From: Halisarca cf. caerulea
Taxonomy: Eukaryota > Porifera > Demospongiae > Chondrillida > Halisarcidae
Length of the DNA: 64,000 nt
Direction: 5' to 3'
NCBI GenBank assembly: GCA_963170055.1
Contig: CAUJGJ010000313.1
Span: 269,201-333,200, forward strand
In this document: positions 29,701-63,880 of the stretch, in pieces
How the letters are laid out: each line of letters starts with the position of its first letter
Numbering within the stretch: position 1 is the stretch's first letter
Translations under genes and position numbers: made by a program
Notes under the pieces: model-generated
What the model was told of the DNA's origin: nothing
What the model saw: only the letters and a program-made list of their open reading frames with translations
Database searches by the model: none

Positions 29701-32597
29701 GAGAATGTCGGATTAGACACACCTCTGTAATTCAACCATCTTATGAGGAGCAGTCGTCATAAGAAAGTATGTATGGGAAGTACGTAAGAGGCACTCTGAA
29801 ATCCGACAACCTCCTAATCCGACATTATTCTCAGGTCCCATTGAGTGTCGAATTAGAGAGGTTTCACTATTTATACTATAAAATGGTGTCATGGTTACTG
29901 GTCATAACTTCATGTAAGGATCACGGAAAATGATTATGCAATTACCGTATATTGGAAAATGTTCGCAACCAATAATATTTGCGAACTTCACAAGTGGAGA
30001 TCAATTGCAAATATAAATATCGTGAATGTATTGCATGCCAAAGCACTCAGTCACGTGGAGTCCATATGTAGCAGCTGATAAAAGAATGTGTCTCAAGTTT
30101 AATTGTTTCATTTATCTAATATACTTGTTTTAAGGCGATCTTGTTCTATTGTAGTTTGGATGTTCGATGTTGATTTGTTGTTATTTACAAAGAAATCTAA
30201 TGGCGGAATCTCCAAGAAATTGTCTCTTTTTGCCTACCCAAAGGTCATAAAATTGAAAATCGCAAATATTTCTGCCCCCTAAAAATGAGGTCATTACCAA
30301 AAAATTTCCAATATACGGTACACCCTACACATTATTGGTATAATAAAACCATATAAAAACCATTATAAAATGGAAAAAAGATGTAGGGATGAAAAATTTT
30401 CAATTGTCAAAAATCATTGGAACAAGTTAGGGTTGTTTGTTGCACAGGACTGGTATAGGGATGGATAAACATAGAGATAGGCATACATGGGGCTAGACGA
30501 GCATAGGGCTGGGCACACATGGGGCTAGGCACACATAGGGCTGGGCATACATGGGGCTGGGCACACATAGGGCTGGGCATACATGGGGCTGGGCACACAT
30601 GGGGCTGGGCACACATGGGGCTGGGCACACATGGGGCTAGACGAGCATAGGGCTGGGCACACATGGGGCTAGACAGGCATATAGAGCTAGACAGAGTTTG
30701 GTTGGACTGGGTACAGTGTGCGAATTCCTAAATCCTGCAGTTATAATGTTGATGTAGGAATTTGCACACTGTACCTGGTCCAACCCACCTCTGTCTAGCT
30801 CCATGCCTCTTTAGCCCCATGTACATATGCCTAGCCCTATGTCCGTCCAACTACTTCAGAGTACTGTGAGAATTTTAAGGCATCTACCTAGATTTGCAAT
30901 GTCCTCACCAACTAACAGTCTACAAAACACACTTGCAGTTACTAAATCAAGGGAGAATGGTTTGCCTTTCCCTGTTCAAGTCCCAAATGACCTTACAAAA
31001 ACTGGACAGAATCTGTTACCATGGAAACAGCGTGCTATACAGTGATTTATACTGTACAAAACATGGGTGTCTCACTCCATGTGATTTTATCCTTCAAAAC
31101 CCATGATTCCAGGCAAATAACTGCCTGCCATTTCCCTTCAAAAGCAACCTCCGGTAGGCAAAATTGGGTTATATAAACATCCTATACTGGCTTAGTGCAC
31201 AGTCTGACACAATAAGCAACGATCCAATGAGATGGTGGACCTACCACAGAATAGAGTATCGGTTGTCTGGCAGACCCAATTTTGCCAAATCTAAGCCTTT
31301 GTAGACTAAGAACTGGACACAATTCAGTGATCTTTGCAGAATGAGGATTAATTAAGGCAATGTACATCATTGCAGGGTTGACAGATCTATAGAGGAAACT
31401 CACTGGATGGAGGGAGGTCACTGGTCCAGAGTGGAGGGAGGTCACCGGATGGAGGTTGGTCACTGGATGGAGGGAGGCCACTGGATGGAGTTAGGATACT
31501 GGATGGAGGGAAGTCACTGGATGGAGATAGGTCACTGGATGGAGGGAGGTCACTGTCTTTCTTCATGTCCTCTCCGAGCTTCTTCATCAGAGGATATGTT
31601 GTCTGGTCAGTCAGGATGGCACAGAGGTTGTGGATCATCTCTGGGTCGGCATGGGAACATAGATGGAGGAATAATTCGGCTTTGGCTTCACCTTCTGCTA
31701 TCCTTCTCTTTTTTATCTCAATGTAGAGGTCCTCCGATACCAAGTCATTCACCTTCAGAGAGGCAGCAATGGAGAACGGCTTTAGACATGCTAAAAATCG
31801 TTTTCTGTATTTCTTCATGAACGGTTCGGCTTGGAAGGTCTGGGTTAACCCTAAAAAGAGACACGACCTAAACATCACTGTATGTTGAGGTTCCGTACAT
31901 GCAGCACATGAACACACACACCCAAACAACATCTACAGCAGTGACCGGGCAAGGTTGATCTTCAGGGTAAACTGGGGTAATTCAGTGTTTCCCACAGAAA
32001 GAAATTGCAACAGGGTGCCAGCAAGGTCCAGACATTATACTCATGTTCTTCACAAAGGAAAAAATATGCTATCTTTTGACCTGCTCGTAGAAGCCCCGCT
32101 GTTGGCCATCACAGTCAAGCCATCCATCATTATTGTATGGATAATAACAGTACACATTTGTATGTAGCAATGATTACTGTTATTCGGCAGTATTCACACA
32201 ACTGGCAAAAGACTCTGCAGGATTATGATGATTATTCAGCTCCTTAAGTTTTAAAATTTTGCTGCTAGAAAAGCAACAGGTGCTGCACCCTGTTCCAGAT
32301 ATACTGGGGGAAACACACAACACACAACTGCACAACGGTTAATCATTAGTACCCATCTTCTTGGTAGGCACCGTCGTTCAAAATACCCCTATACCCTAAT
32401 ATTGAGAGACTCAGTCGTGAAAGTCAGCCACCAACCGCCGGCCACCAATGAACATGAAATGCAGTTACTGCATAGACACTCTAAACTACGTATAGTTGTA
32501 ACGTTACATTTGGAAGATTGACTGAATTAAGAATTGTACCTGAAGGGAAGGAAACATCTGAACCAGTTGTGGTAGTGGCCTTCAACCGATTAGCCAT
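59..32597 (-). CDS. NLR gene 1 (3' end outside window): CARD-like / NACHT / LRR / Ser-Pro / second CARD-like
   Basis: Paralogue of gene 2, lying head-to-tail downstream of it; its start is 1.7 kb beyond the gene 2 stop. Visible coding exons: 32597-32540, 31850-31404, 24323-24223, 19126-17440, 16956-16838, 15391-15187, 10185-10031, 9964-9833, 9765-9675, 7421-7276, 6402-6256, 6126-5916, 954-781, 382-59. They sum to 3997 nt (1332 codons plus one base), open throughout, and end at a donor at 58, so at least one exon lies to the left. NACHT starts near residue 203, Walker A near 290-297 and Walker B near 368-375. It differs from gene 2 in having a shorter Pro/Ser linker and a CARD-like exon after the Ser/Pro exon. 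The intron 955-5915 carries an antisense LINE. I see no frameshift or stop, so it is probably functional. Confidence 0.8.
520..720. repeat. Minisatellite CCTACCAACCACTCC
   Basis: About 12 imperfect 15-18 bp units in the intron between gene 1 exons 13 and 14. Reading frames across it are repeat artefacts. Confidence 0.85.
781..954 (-). CDS. Gene 1 exon 13: Ser/Pro-rich linker
   Basis: 174 bp, acceptor CTCACCTCAG|TGTCC, donor CTACAAG|GTGAGG, symmetric phase 1-1. It encodes [20 protein letters not shown] followed by a Ser-rich stretch, probably disordered. Same length in gene 2 (36966-37139). Confidence 0.72.
1540..1770. repeat. (TG)n microsatellite, 5' side of LINE insertion
   Basis: Impure TG tract with CG and CA interruptions. 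It is homologous to the uninterrupted tract at 37743-37905 in copy 2, which marks it as the LINE target. Confidence 0.95.
1771..5477 (+). mobile_element. APE-RT non-LTR retrotransposon (LINE), inserted in (TG)n
   Basis: About 3.7 kb between two TG tracts, antisense to gene 1 inside its intron 12. The flanks, TG then AGCTAAACAGAAACA, match the unoccupied site at 37905 in copy 2, so insertion followed the duplication. There is one long ORF, a 3' UTR of only about 87 bp with small hairpins, and no poly(A) tail: the 3' end abuts (GT)n directly. The exact 5' end is uncertain (a G-rich stretch at 1760-1770); 5' truncation is possible. Confidence 0.88.
1914..5390 (+). CDS. LINE ORF: endonuclease - reverse transcriptase - zinc knuckle
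   Basis: 1158 residues if started at the ATG at 1914; the frame is open further upstream through (TG)n, so the start is uncertain. Domains in order: an APE-type endonuclease at about residues 40-280 ([24 protein letters not shown]); reverse transcriptase at about 560-850 ([49 protein letters not shown]); a C-terminal [16 protein letters not shown] region; and two Cys/His fingers at the end (CEVCSRKF...HKC and CRQCRRWF...HRC). It resembles RTE/CR1-like elements of cnidarians and sponges. Against the family consensus I know, the final APE His is Tyr (NTDYRM), the second Asp of RT motif A is Asn, and the motif B Arg is Gly. So the ORF is intact but perhaps inactive. Confidence 0.92.
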   Translation: MASLGSYQSCSPAEALHSSQGEPSNSAHRTRQMRGVLVWHMASWNVRTLVDVEGSIETARQNCDANVVDERKIDQVVSELDKYQVVMGALQETKWFGSEVYRVGDSVVLTAGRDVPEPGVVRQRGEGVAIVLCGPAVKAWKAGGSKWRAWNSRLISVTLEVGSRSTDRLHVLSCYAPTFAASREENDRFFACLQDALSAIPSNECFILLGDFNARVGSRRADDEWWYEQGPHGYGELNEAGRDLLSFLSSNEATVCNTWFQKRDIYKQTWQHPKSRKWHCIDYVIMRKGHRRKCSDVSVMRGADCNTDYRMLRAKLVVGKKRLFRRVRTGTVVKRWNIGRLQGRELDDRGRETDRGSYLRNVEKMLTENWNEHGSVEEKWDCLRTALCDTAKEVLGYEDRRQPDWFRENEVLIQPLLAKRNRLYTLWLSTGKDRDGKKHAEARRAARQAVREAKDAWFLHKAQEAERGRHNGKLVWQCIRDIQRGKRGLIPVRTAVVRDEDGNDCPTVEAQQERWRRHFTNILNIQSEFDTEELQKVKQRPLRSDMKEPPTEEELLDAVGKLKNGKAGGASGILPEMVKAACNSDGFLGKLLDLVHDVWEECRVPSDWCDAILVPIPKKGDLKNCDNWRGISLLDVVGKAVARILQERLQKLAEDELPESQCGFRKGRSCADMISTVRHLVEKSWEHQTKAFFTFIDLKKTYNSVPREAMWIALAKLGVPEETIRLIKSFHQDMRARIRLEGETLEDIHVQNGLGQGCCISPVLFNLYTCLALERWLMKVEGAEGVGINVSYKYDGRLFRRYVRNARTKRITECQFADDGALLASSRHGAEKAALEYQQNSKSFGLKVSIPKTKNMVTGRLVEERDLDPINLEGGEVEFVDEFPYLGSIISSSGKMDADVEKRVAQASKAFGALRKAVFLDKNLKLTTKRKLYNACVLSVLLYGAECWVPLRNHEKRLNTFHHRCISLRIILGISNRQQWSEHITIVEVRRRWGDEETAAEKVMKRRLEWLGHLARMPDHRIPKSVLFGWLSQPRPRGGPRKRWRDVVRKDLRDIQVEENVWYEEARTSRAGWKGMCCAGLESCRENQSAQTSTIVRDVLCEVCSRKFRRESDKKRHKCLSERRKPVSQQQGAMQCRQCRRWFRSKGGFAVHRCTPTN
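5478..5540. repeat. (GT)n microsatellite, 3' side of LINE insertion
   Basis: Pure GT tract immediately after the LINE 3' end; it is the remainder of the split target tract. Confidence 0.95.
5916..6126 (-). CDS. Gene 1 exon 12: last LRR-like exon
   Basis: 211 bp, acceptor TGATTTTAG|AACATC, donor CCAACTG|GTGAGG, phase 0 in and 1 out. It encodes [20 protein letters not shown] and a capping-like region with [13 protein letters not shown]. It splices in phase to the Ser/Pro exon at 954. Confidence 0.72.
6256..6402 (-). CDS. Gene 1 exon 11: acidic repeat and LRR-like
   Basis: 147 bp, phase 0/0, acceptor AATATTAG|GTTAGG, donor AGAATT|GTGAGC. An 18-bp coding repeat (VVDEQA/VVDVQA units) precedes the LRR-like CRLRKLRI. 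Gene 2 has one unit fewer. Confidence 0.72.
6455..7085. repeat. Minisatellite, 29-31 bp unit
   Basis: About 21 units containing CATATAGTAGACCTCCACAC and ACTAGTGTT, with 29/31 bp variants differing by one CA. It lies in the intron between gene 1 exons 10 and 11. Copy 2 has about 8 units at 39712-39925. Confidence 0.95.
7276..7421 (-). CDS. Gene 1 exon 10: LRR-like
   Basis: 146 bp, acceptor CCATGACAG|GTGATAAG, donor AAAGTA|GTGAGTTCC. It encodes [20 protein letters not shown], a good LRR segment. Phase 1 in, 0 out; same length as gene 2 at 40131-40276. Confidence 0.78.
8040..8945 (+). pseudogene. LINE/RT-derived ORF fragment (broken)
   Basis: Open from 8092 to 8604 with [20 protein letters not shown], then a frame change. 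The next part reads [18 protein letters not shown] and later [18 protein letters not shown] and [13 protein letters not shown]. These are C-terminal motifs of RT-bearing retroelements in marine invertebrates. No endonuclease or RT core is present and the frame is broken, so it is a dead fragment. It is absent from the matching place in copy 2 and sits on the strand opposite to gene 1. Confidence 0.72.
8927..8952. repeat. Poly-G run
   Basis: Almost unbroken G run at the end of the retroelement fragment; potential G-quadruplex or assembly-sensitive spot. Confidence 0.8.
9551..9640. mobile_element. Small inverted-repeat element (MITE-like)
   Basis: Two 33-bp arms starting TGTGCAGCTAATACAATC and ending in its near-perfect reverse complement, with a 24-bp loop. 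It is absent in copy 2 next to exon 9. Confidence 0.65.
9675..9765 (-). CDS. Gene 1 exon 9: LRR-like
   Basis: 91 bp, acceptor TTGTTGTAG|AGGCTG, donor TTTTGGG|GTGTATG, phase 0 in and 1 out. It encodes [16 protein letters not shown] and a short strand-like VSKFRIAFW. Length is kept in gene 2. Confidence 0.68.
9833..9964 (-). CDS. Gene 1 exon 8: LRR-like
   Basis: 132 bp, phase 0/0, acceptor CCTTATTAG|GGCATC, donor GTAGAG|GTGAGAGG. It ends in an LRR-like segment [20 protein letters not shown]. The homologue in gene 2 (41096-41221) is two codons shorter. Confidence 0.72.
10031..10185 (-). CDS. Gene 1 exon 7: LRR-like
   Basis: 155 bp, acceptor CAGATGTAG|GAATAG, donor CCCGAG|GTGAGAAC. It encodes LRR-like [10 protein letters not shown] and [13 protein letters not shown]. 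An internal GTAAGT at 10132 could act as an alternative donor that keeps frame; gene 2 lacks it. Confidence 0.75.
10231..10800. mobile_element. TIR element GGTATTTATTTTCGTG
   Basis: Left end AGGTATTTATTTTCGTG, right end CACGAAAATAAATACCCCT. About 570 bp, no coding capacity, in the intron upstream of gene 1 exon 7; missing in copy 2. Confidence 0.65.
10882..12806. mobile_element. TTAA-flanked TIR element, 1.9 kb, non-autonomous
   Basis: Ends AGGGCAACTGAACCCAAAA and its reverse complement with one change (GCTCT for GCCCT), each flanked by TTAA. TTAA duplication is the hallmark of piggyBac-type transposition. No transposase was found; an (AT)n tract lies at 11103-11148 and a second TTAA element is nested inside. 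Confidence 0.72.
11504..11987. mobile_element. Nested TTAA element, piggyBac-like MITE
   Basis: 484 bp between TTAA sites at 11500-11503 and 11988-11991, TIR CCCTTTAACGACTG. A subterminal inverted repeat GAAGACCACTTTAGTGGCTC occurs at both ends. No coding capacity. Confidence 0.75.
12811..14204. other. Intronic sequence, nothing recognised
   Basis: AT-rich intron of gene 1 between exons 6 and 7. I saw no exon, clear repeat or TIR. Confidence 0.5.
14207..14859. mobile_element. TIR element CCGTACGTGCTCTAATTT, TA target, copy A
   Basis: 653 bp with TA on both sides; the right end is the reverse complement with small changes (AATTAGAGCGCGTACGG), and subterminal CCTAAACTTTCGCGG is also inverted. 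The site without element is seen at 44150 in copy 2. Tc1/mariner-like MITE by its TA target. Copy B is at 51537-52143. Confidence 0.75.
14878..15010. repeat. Minisatellite, 20-bp ACACATGGCATGGAGCAGCT
   Basis: About 6-7 near-identical units in intron 6 of gene 1; copy 2 has about 14 at 44163-44445. Confidence 0.95.
15187..15391 (-). CDS. Gene 1 exon 6: LRR-like
   Basis: 205 bp, acceptor TTGATTCAG|GGAGTG, donor GGAG|GTATGTAC. It encodes the LRR-like segments [13 protein letters not shown] and [10 protein letters not shown]. Phase 0 in, phase 1 out, matching exon 7. Confidence 0.75.
16060..16800. repeat. Minisatellite, 24-bp unit (GTAGCACACATGTACCTGAT)
   Basis: About 31 units directly downstream of gene 1 exon 5, with longer variant units at 16160-16300. 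All frames are open across it, so the long ORFs on both strands are not genes. Copy 2 has about 6 units. Confidence 0.95.
16838..16956 (-). CDS. Gene 1 exon 5: LRR-like
   Basis: 119 bp, acceptor CTGTTTTCAG|ATCTG, donor ATTATG|GTATATG. It encodes [18 protein letters not shown] and a second LRR-like segment ending EELRLIM. Phase 1 in, phase 0 out. A 24-bp minisatellite begins about 40 bp after the donor. Confidence 0.75.
17440..19126 (-). CDS. Gene 1 exon 4: NACHT NTPase domain
   Basis: A single 1687-bp exon, acceptor TTTCATTGTAG|GCATACG, donor AAAGTG|GTAAGTG. The translation holds Walker [11 protein letters not shown], Walker [13 protein letters not shown], a sensor-like [13 protein letters not shown], the winged-helix region ([20 protein letters not shown]) and the late [12 protein letters not shown] motif typical of NLR NACHT proteins. 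All core catalytic residues seem present, so nucleotide binding is likely. The end ([11 protein letters not shown]) leads into the LRRs. Confidence 0.93.
19127..20480. other. Intron 3 of gene 1: microsatellite and unassigned sequence
   Basis: (AT)n at 19332-19365 and (GT)n at 19369-19390; the first ~110 bp are shared with copy 2. The rest shows no exon or repeat I can name. Confidence 0.5.
20480..23650. mobile_element. Complex foldback element
   Basis: Layout A-B-A'-B2. Block A (20480-21020) recurs inverted at about 21860-22990, split by a MITE. Block B (21078-21820) recurs directly at 23010-23650, with CCCACTG.GTGGGCGG at the start and CCCATGTACCCAGCAAAAGC at the end. Within B a hairpin of two ~45-bp arms lies at 21679-21815. 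AT tracts join the blocks. A short reading frame at 20791 ([15 protein letters not shown]) is mirrored, broken, in the inverted block. Copy 2 lacks the whole element. Confidence 0.65.
22105..22532. mobile_element. TA-target MITE nested in foldback element
   Basis: 428 bp, TIR CCGTATAGCCGGAAAGGTTG, TA duplicated on both sides. Block A at about 20790 shows the empty site (TTTTAACTAC on the reverse strand), which proves insertion. Confidence 0.82.
23655..23710. repeat. (AT)n microsatellite
   Basis: AT tract at the right end of the foldback element. Similar AT tracts at 21038-21080 and 21833-21842 border its blocks. Confidence 0.9.
24223..24323 (-). CDS. Gene 1 exon 3: Ser/Thr-rich linker
   Basis: 101 bp, acceptor CCTATTGCAG|GTTGCC, donor AAGAG|GTGCGT. 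It adds 33 codons including [20 protein letters not shown] and ends in RTRKLKE. It joins in phase to the CARD exon (phase 1) and to NACHT (phase 0). The same length is kept in gene 2 (56991-57091). Confidence 0.75.
24345..24640. repeat. Minisatellite, 18-bp CACTGGATGCATGTACAC, array 1
   Basis: About 16 units starting some 20 bp upstream of the acceptor of gene 1 exon 3. Because the unit is six codons, ORFs such as VHASSG repeats run through it, but it lies in an intron. Confidence 0.92.
25160..25380. repeat. Minisatellite, 18-bp unit, array 2
   Basis: About 12 units of the same 18-bp repeat, 0.5 kb further upstream in the same intron. In copy 2 the two arrays are one block at 57115-57850. 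Confidence 0.92.
25865..28700. repeat. 33-bp satellite block (CCCATGGTTCCTACACCT)
   Basis: About 2.8 kb of 33-bp units with shorter variants, in gene 1 intron 2. A longer block repeats: about 26090-26800 recurs at 27290-28030. Poly-G runs (25760-25774, 25843-25861) precede it. The unit is 11 codons, which creates [15 protein letters not shown] frames and a mirror Gly-rich frame on the other strand; neither is a gene. Absent from copy 2. Confidence 0.95.
28705..29944. other. Intron 2 of gene 1: decayed repeats
   Basis: Shared with 58300-58840. It contains remnants ending GGTTCCACTG (about 28885-28904) and segments with AGAGAGGTTTCACTA near 29860, typical of old pogo-like MITEs. No exon found. 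Confidence 0.45.
29945..30318. mobile_element. TA-target MITE CCGTATATTGGAAA
   Basis: 374 bp, left CCGTATATTGGAAAATG, right TTTCCAATATACGG, TA on both sides. The copy 2 version (58860-59155) has lost its left end. Confidence 0.75.
30440..30850. repeat. Foldback repeat with CATGGGGCTGGGCA minisatellite
   Basis: About 12 units of an 18-bp (C/T)ACATGGGGCTGGGCA-type repeat, then a ~30-bp-arm palindrome (30705-30783) centred on GTGTGCGAATTCCTA, then inverted unit remnants (TCTAGCTCCATGCC). Same family at 59285-59870, 42600-42910 and 51290-51480. Confidence 0.75.
31404..31850 (-). CDS. Gene 1 exon 2: CARD-like domain and Pro/Ser VNTR linker
   Basis: Acceptor CTTTTTAG|GGTTAACC, donor CCA|GTGAGTTTCC, 447 bp. 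The first ~90 codons encode an alpha-helical CARD-like unit. The SEDLYIEI segment and a later [16 protein letters not shown] segment resemble the helix 2-3 and helix 5 regions of CARDs. CARDs bind partner CARDs to nucleate signalling complexes. The rest is an 18-bp coding repeat giving PPSSDL-type units, about 9-10 copies, running right up to the donor. Confidence 0.7.
32540..32597 (-). CDS. Gene 1 exon 1 (start codon)
   Basis: It encodes [19 protein letters not shown] plus one base of the next codon, ending TTCAG|GTACAATTC. The leftover G joins the first two bases of the CARD exon to make a Gly codon. The 58 bp sequence is identical in gene 2. The phase fit plus conservation is why this ATG was chosen over the in-frame ATG at 31932, which lies in intron 1. 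Confidence 0.7.
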
Positions 32598-33400
32598 TCT
32601 CCTAGTCTGGCCTGTTCAGGGAAGTTTACTCCTAAAAATCGCTTCTGGTTTCGGCTAAAGGGCGTGTCCACATTTTGCGCCAAAATTGCTTCTTGGACTA
32701 CGTATAGGGGGCGTGTCCGCTGTCAAAAGCAAGTCTGGGGCAAACCAGGCCCCCGTAACCAGACCCTTTGAGTCGAGCTTTGAGTGCTGTGTACACATTC
32801 CTCCCGGCCACAGACGTAATGCAGTGCTATATCGCAGGAGCTCACTGCACCACTGAACTCCATCTAAACTCTGTCTAGCTCTATACTCGTGTAGCTTAGC
32901 ACCAGTGCAGTGAACATTGCTACATCACTGAAAAATTATAGCTGTAGGACTATTGTGGTACTGTGACGTCTTGAACATTACTCAAATAATTCTTATCGCA
33001 AAATAATCATTCGTGCAACGTTTCACCCATCATGGGCTTCTTTAGGCACATGCAATACAGAAATCAAATTCAATAATTGCCAATTATTTCAGTTGATTCC
33101 TATATGACGTATACAGCCAGAATAATATAATAATTATACAACTAATTGTCTAACAGCTTCTATACAATATATTGCTACATCATGTGAGGACTCCCAGCAT
33201 CCTCCATCGCAGGTGATGTGTAGCTCCCAACACCAAGTACAGTACCGGGGAGTGTCAGGTTGCATCGATCTGTTCCAGTTTGGGCTTATATTGTTGCATG
33301 CACGGTAGCTCACGTAGCAATTGCAAATTACGAGTACCCTGCATGCAATAATTAAACACTGCATGTGTTATATATACTACTTTAATTTAAATTATGTGAG

Positions 33401-33493
33401 ATCATGATTTGTCTGACAAATCATGATCAAATGGTAGCGTATTTCTATTCATTGTTTGTCTGCAAAACAATGAATAGAAATACGCTACCATTT
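33401..33493. repeat. Twin perfect palindromes
   Basis: First: 13-bp arms ATCATGATTTGTC around one T (33401-33427). Second: perfect 29-bp arms at 33429-33457 and 33465-33493 with a 7-base loop. Both loops share TTTGTCTG. About 0.8 kb upstream of the gene 1 start. Confidence 0.88.
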
Positions 33494-33815
33494 TGACATC
33501 ACATGTAGATGAGCACATCCCATTGGTTGGTAACAATGGCTACCCGATCGACCCTATATAGTTACCTTGCACGGTCGATCGATGCGTGCAGCTTCAACTT
33601 ACTGCTGATGCCCCTATAGCTTCAGAGGATAATTGAACAGCACATGCATTTGCAATTTGCCTTGCACTCTAGTTTGAATTGACTAATTTAACCCAACACC
33701 AATTAAGTATTATGCTTATAACCACTATATACTGTACATGGAGTGGAAGGGGTGCAATATTGTACTTTTATACTGCATAATATTATACTAAATTTTATAA
33801 TGTTGTTGCTGCATG

Positions 33816-33918
33816 GTATATGTGTGTGTGTGTGTGTGTGTGCATGTGTGTGCATGTGTGTGTACGTGTGTGTACGTGTGTGTGTGTGTGTGTGTGTGTG
33901 CTTGTGTGTGTGTGTGCA

Positions 33919-33959
<41 letters not shown>

Positions 33960-33987
33960 GTGTGTGCGTGTGTGTGTGTGCGTGTGC

Positions 33988-34025
<38 letters not shown>

Positions 34026-34046
34026 GTATGTGTGTGTGTATATATA

Positions 34047-34090
<44 letters not shown>
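33816..34090. repeat. (GT)n-(AT)n microsatellite
   Basis: Impure GT tract followed by AT tract, about 220 bp beyond the gene 2 stop. Confidence 0.95.
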
Positions 34091-34092
<2 letters not shown>

Positions 34093-34307
34093 TGCTTGTT
34101 AGTGTATAGAACTAATCAAGCAACCAGGTAAGCCATCTAAATAGTACAATCAGAAAACAAATCAACAAAAATAATGGTAAAATCAAAATCAAAGAAACAT
34201 AGTTACTGGCAAGAAACCATTCACATGAGGTACAGCAAATTTAACACAGTTGAGAGGTAGCCAACAAAGCATTGGACAACATGTGCAAATGATGAAAGAG
34301 AAGGAAA

Positions 34308-62237
<27,930 letters not shown>

Positions 62238-62430
62238 TCTCCCAGTCTGGCCTGCAACGACCGTCCCATGCACTTTGTTAACTCTTGTTCAGGGAAGTTT
62301 AGGGTGATGGCACATATACAGAGTTCCCAATATTATGTAACATACTACTACTATTGCGTAATAGGATCCTCGCTGCAGAAAAGCGTAGTTGGAGTAGCTA
62401 TATATGGTACAAGTGAAGGTATGCTGTATG

Positions 62431-63880
62431 GAGGTCTAGTGGATGTAGTAGACCCTGTAGATGTAGTAAATGTAGTAGACCCTGTAGATCCTGTAGATCC
62501 TGTAGACCCTGTAGATCATGTAGATCCTGTAGATCCTGTAGATCCTGTAGATCATGTAGATACTGTAGACCCTGTAGATCATGTAGATCATGTAGACCCT
62601 GTAGACCCTGTAGATCATGTAGATCATGTAGATACTGTAGACCCTGTAGATCATGTAGATCATGTAGACCCTGTAGACCCTGTAGATCATGTAGATCCTG
62701 TAGATCCTGTAGATCATGTAGATCATGTAGACCCTGTAGACCCTGTAGATCATGTAGATCCTGTAGATCATGTAGATCCTGTAGATCATGTAGATGCAGT
62801 AGATCATGTAGACCCTGTAGACCCTGTAGATCCTGTAGATCCTGTAGATCCTGTAGATCATGTAGATCCTGTAGATCATGTAGATACTGTAGACCCTGTA
62901 GATCATGTAGATCCTGTAGATCCTGTAGATCATGTAGATCATGTAGATCCTGTAGATCCTGTAGATCCTGTAGATCCTGTAGATGTAGTAGATCCTGTAG
63001 ATCCTGTAGATCATGTAGATGTAGTAGATCCTGTAGATCCTGTAGATCCTGTAGATCATGTAGATACTGTAGACCCTGTAGATCATGTAGATCATGTAGA
63101 CCCTGTAGACCCTGTAGATCATGTAGATCATGTAGATACTGTAGACCCTGTAGATCATGTAGATCATGTAGACCCTGTAGACCCTGTAGATCATGTAGAT
63201 CCTGTAGATCATGTAGATCATGTAGACCCTGTAGACCCTGTAGACCCTGTAGATCATGTAGATCCTGTAGATCATGTAGATCCTGTAGATCATGTAGATG
63301 CAGTAGATCATGTAGACCCTGTAGACCCTGTAGATCCTGTAGATCCTGTAGATCCTGTAGATCATGTAGATCCTGTAGATCATGTAGATACTGTAGACCC
63401 TGTAGATCATGTAGATCCTGTAGATCCTGTAGATCATGTAGATCATGTAGATCCTGTAGATCCTGTAGATCCTGTAGATCCTGTAGATGTAGTAGATCCT
63501 GTAGATCCTGTAGATCATGTAGATGTAGTAGATCCTGTAGATCCTGTAGATCCTGTAGATCGTGTAGATCCTGTAGATCATGTAGATGTAGTAGATCATG
63601 TAGATCCTGTAGATCATGTAGATCCTGCAGATCATGTAGACCCTGTAGATCCTGTAGATGTAGTAGATCCTGTAGATCATGTAGATCATGTAGATCCTGT
63701 AGATCCTGTAGATGCAGTAGATCCTGTAGATCCTGTAGACCCTGTAGACCCTGTAGATCATGTAGATCCTGTAGATGTAGTAGATCCTGTAGATCCTGTA
63801 GACCCTGTAGATGTAGTAGATCATGTAGATCATGTAGATCCTGTAGATGTAGTAGATGTAGTAAATCCCGTAGATGCAGT
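62431..63880. repeat. 9-bp satellite (GTAGATCCT/GTAGATCAT), 1.45 kb
   Basis: About 160 units upstream of the gene 2 start. A block of about 590 bp repeats (62.46-63.03 and 63.05-63.60 kb). Both strands are open (VDPVDH and RIYMIY repeats), so the long ORFs are artefacts. Confidence 0.96.

Larger units (their letters stand above)
714..32626. repeat. Segmental duplication, copy 1
   Basis: Homologous blocks in the same order and strand as 36900-62310: for example the region around 781-1535 with 36966-37740, 5540-7720 with 37900-40590, 9675-10200 with 40934-41455, 15190-15540 with 45330-45670, 17440-19230 with 52322-54150, 24200-25680 with 56970-58160, and 28720-32626 with 58300-62310. Homology stops some 25-70 bp upstream of the start codons and just past the Ser/Pro exon. 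Limits are approximate. Confidence 0.9.
32598..34307. other. Intergenic region between gene 2 stop and gene 1 start
   Basis: It should hold the gene 1 promoter and the gene 2 3' UTR. It is not shared with the 5' flank of gene 2. No TATA box or clear polyadenylation signal was recognised. It contains twin palindromes and a GT/AT microsatellite, listed separately. Confidence 0.5.

Noticed and set aside
31851..31932. Upstream in-frame ATG (MLFGCVC...) as start of the CARD exon, also at 61206 in copy 2
   Set aside because: A perfect acceptor (CTTTTTAG) lies between it and the domain, and a conserved start exon at 32597/62237 splices in phase. It remains possible as an alternative start.
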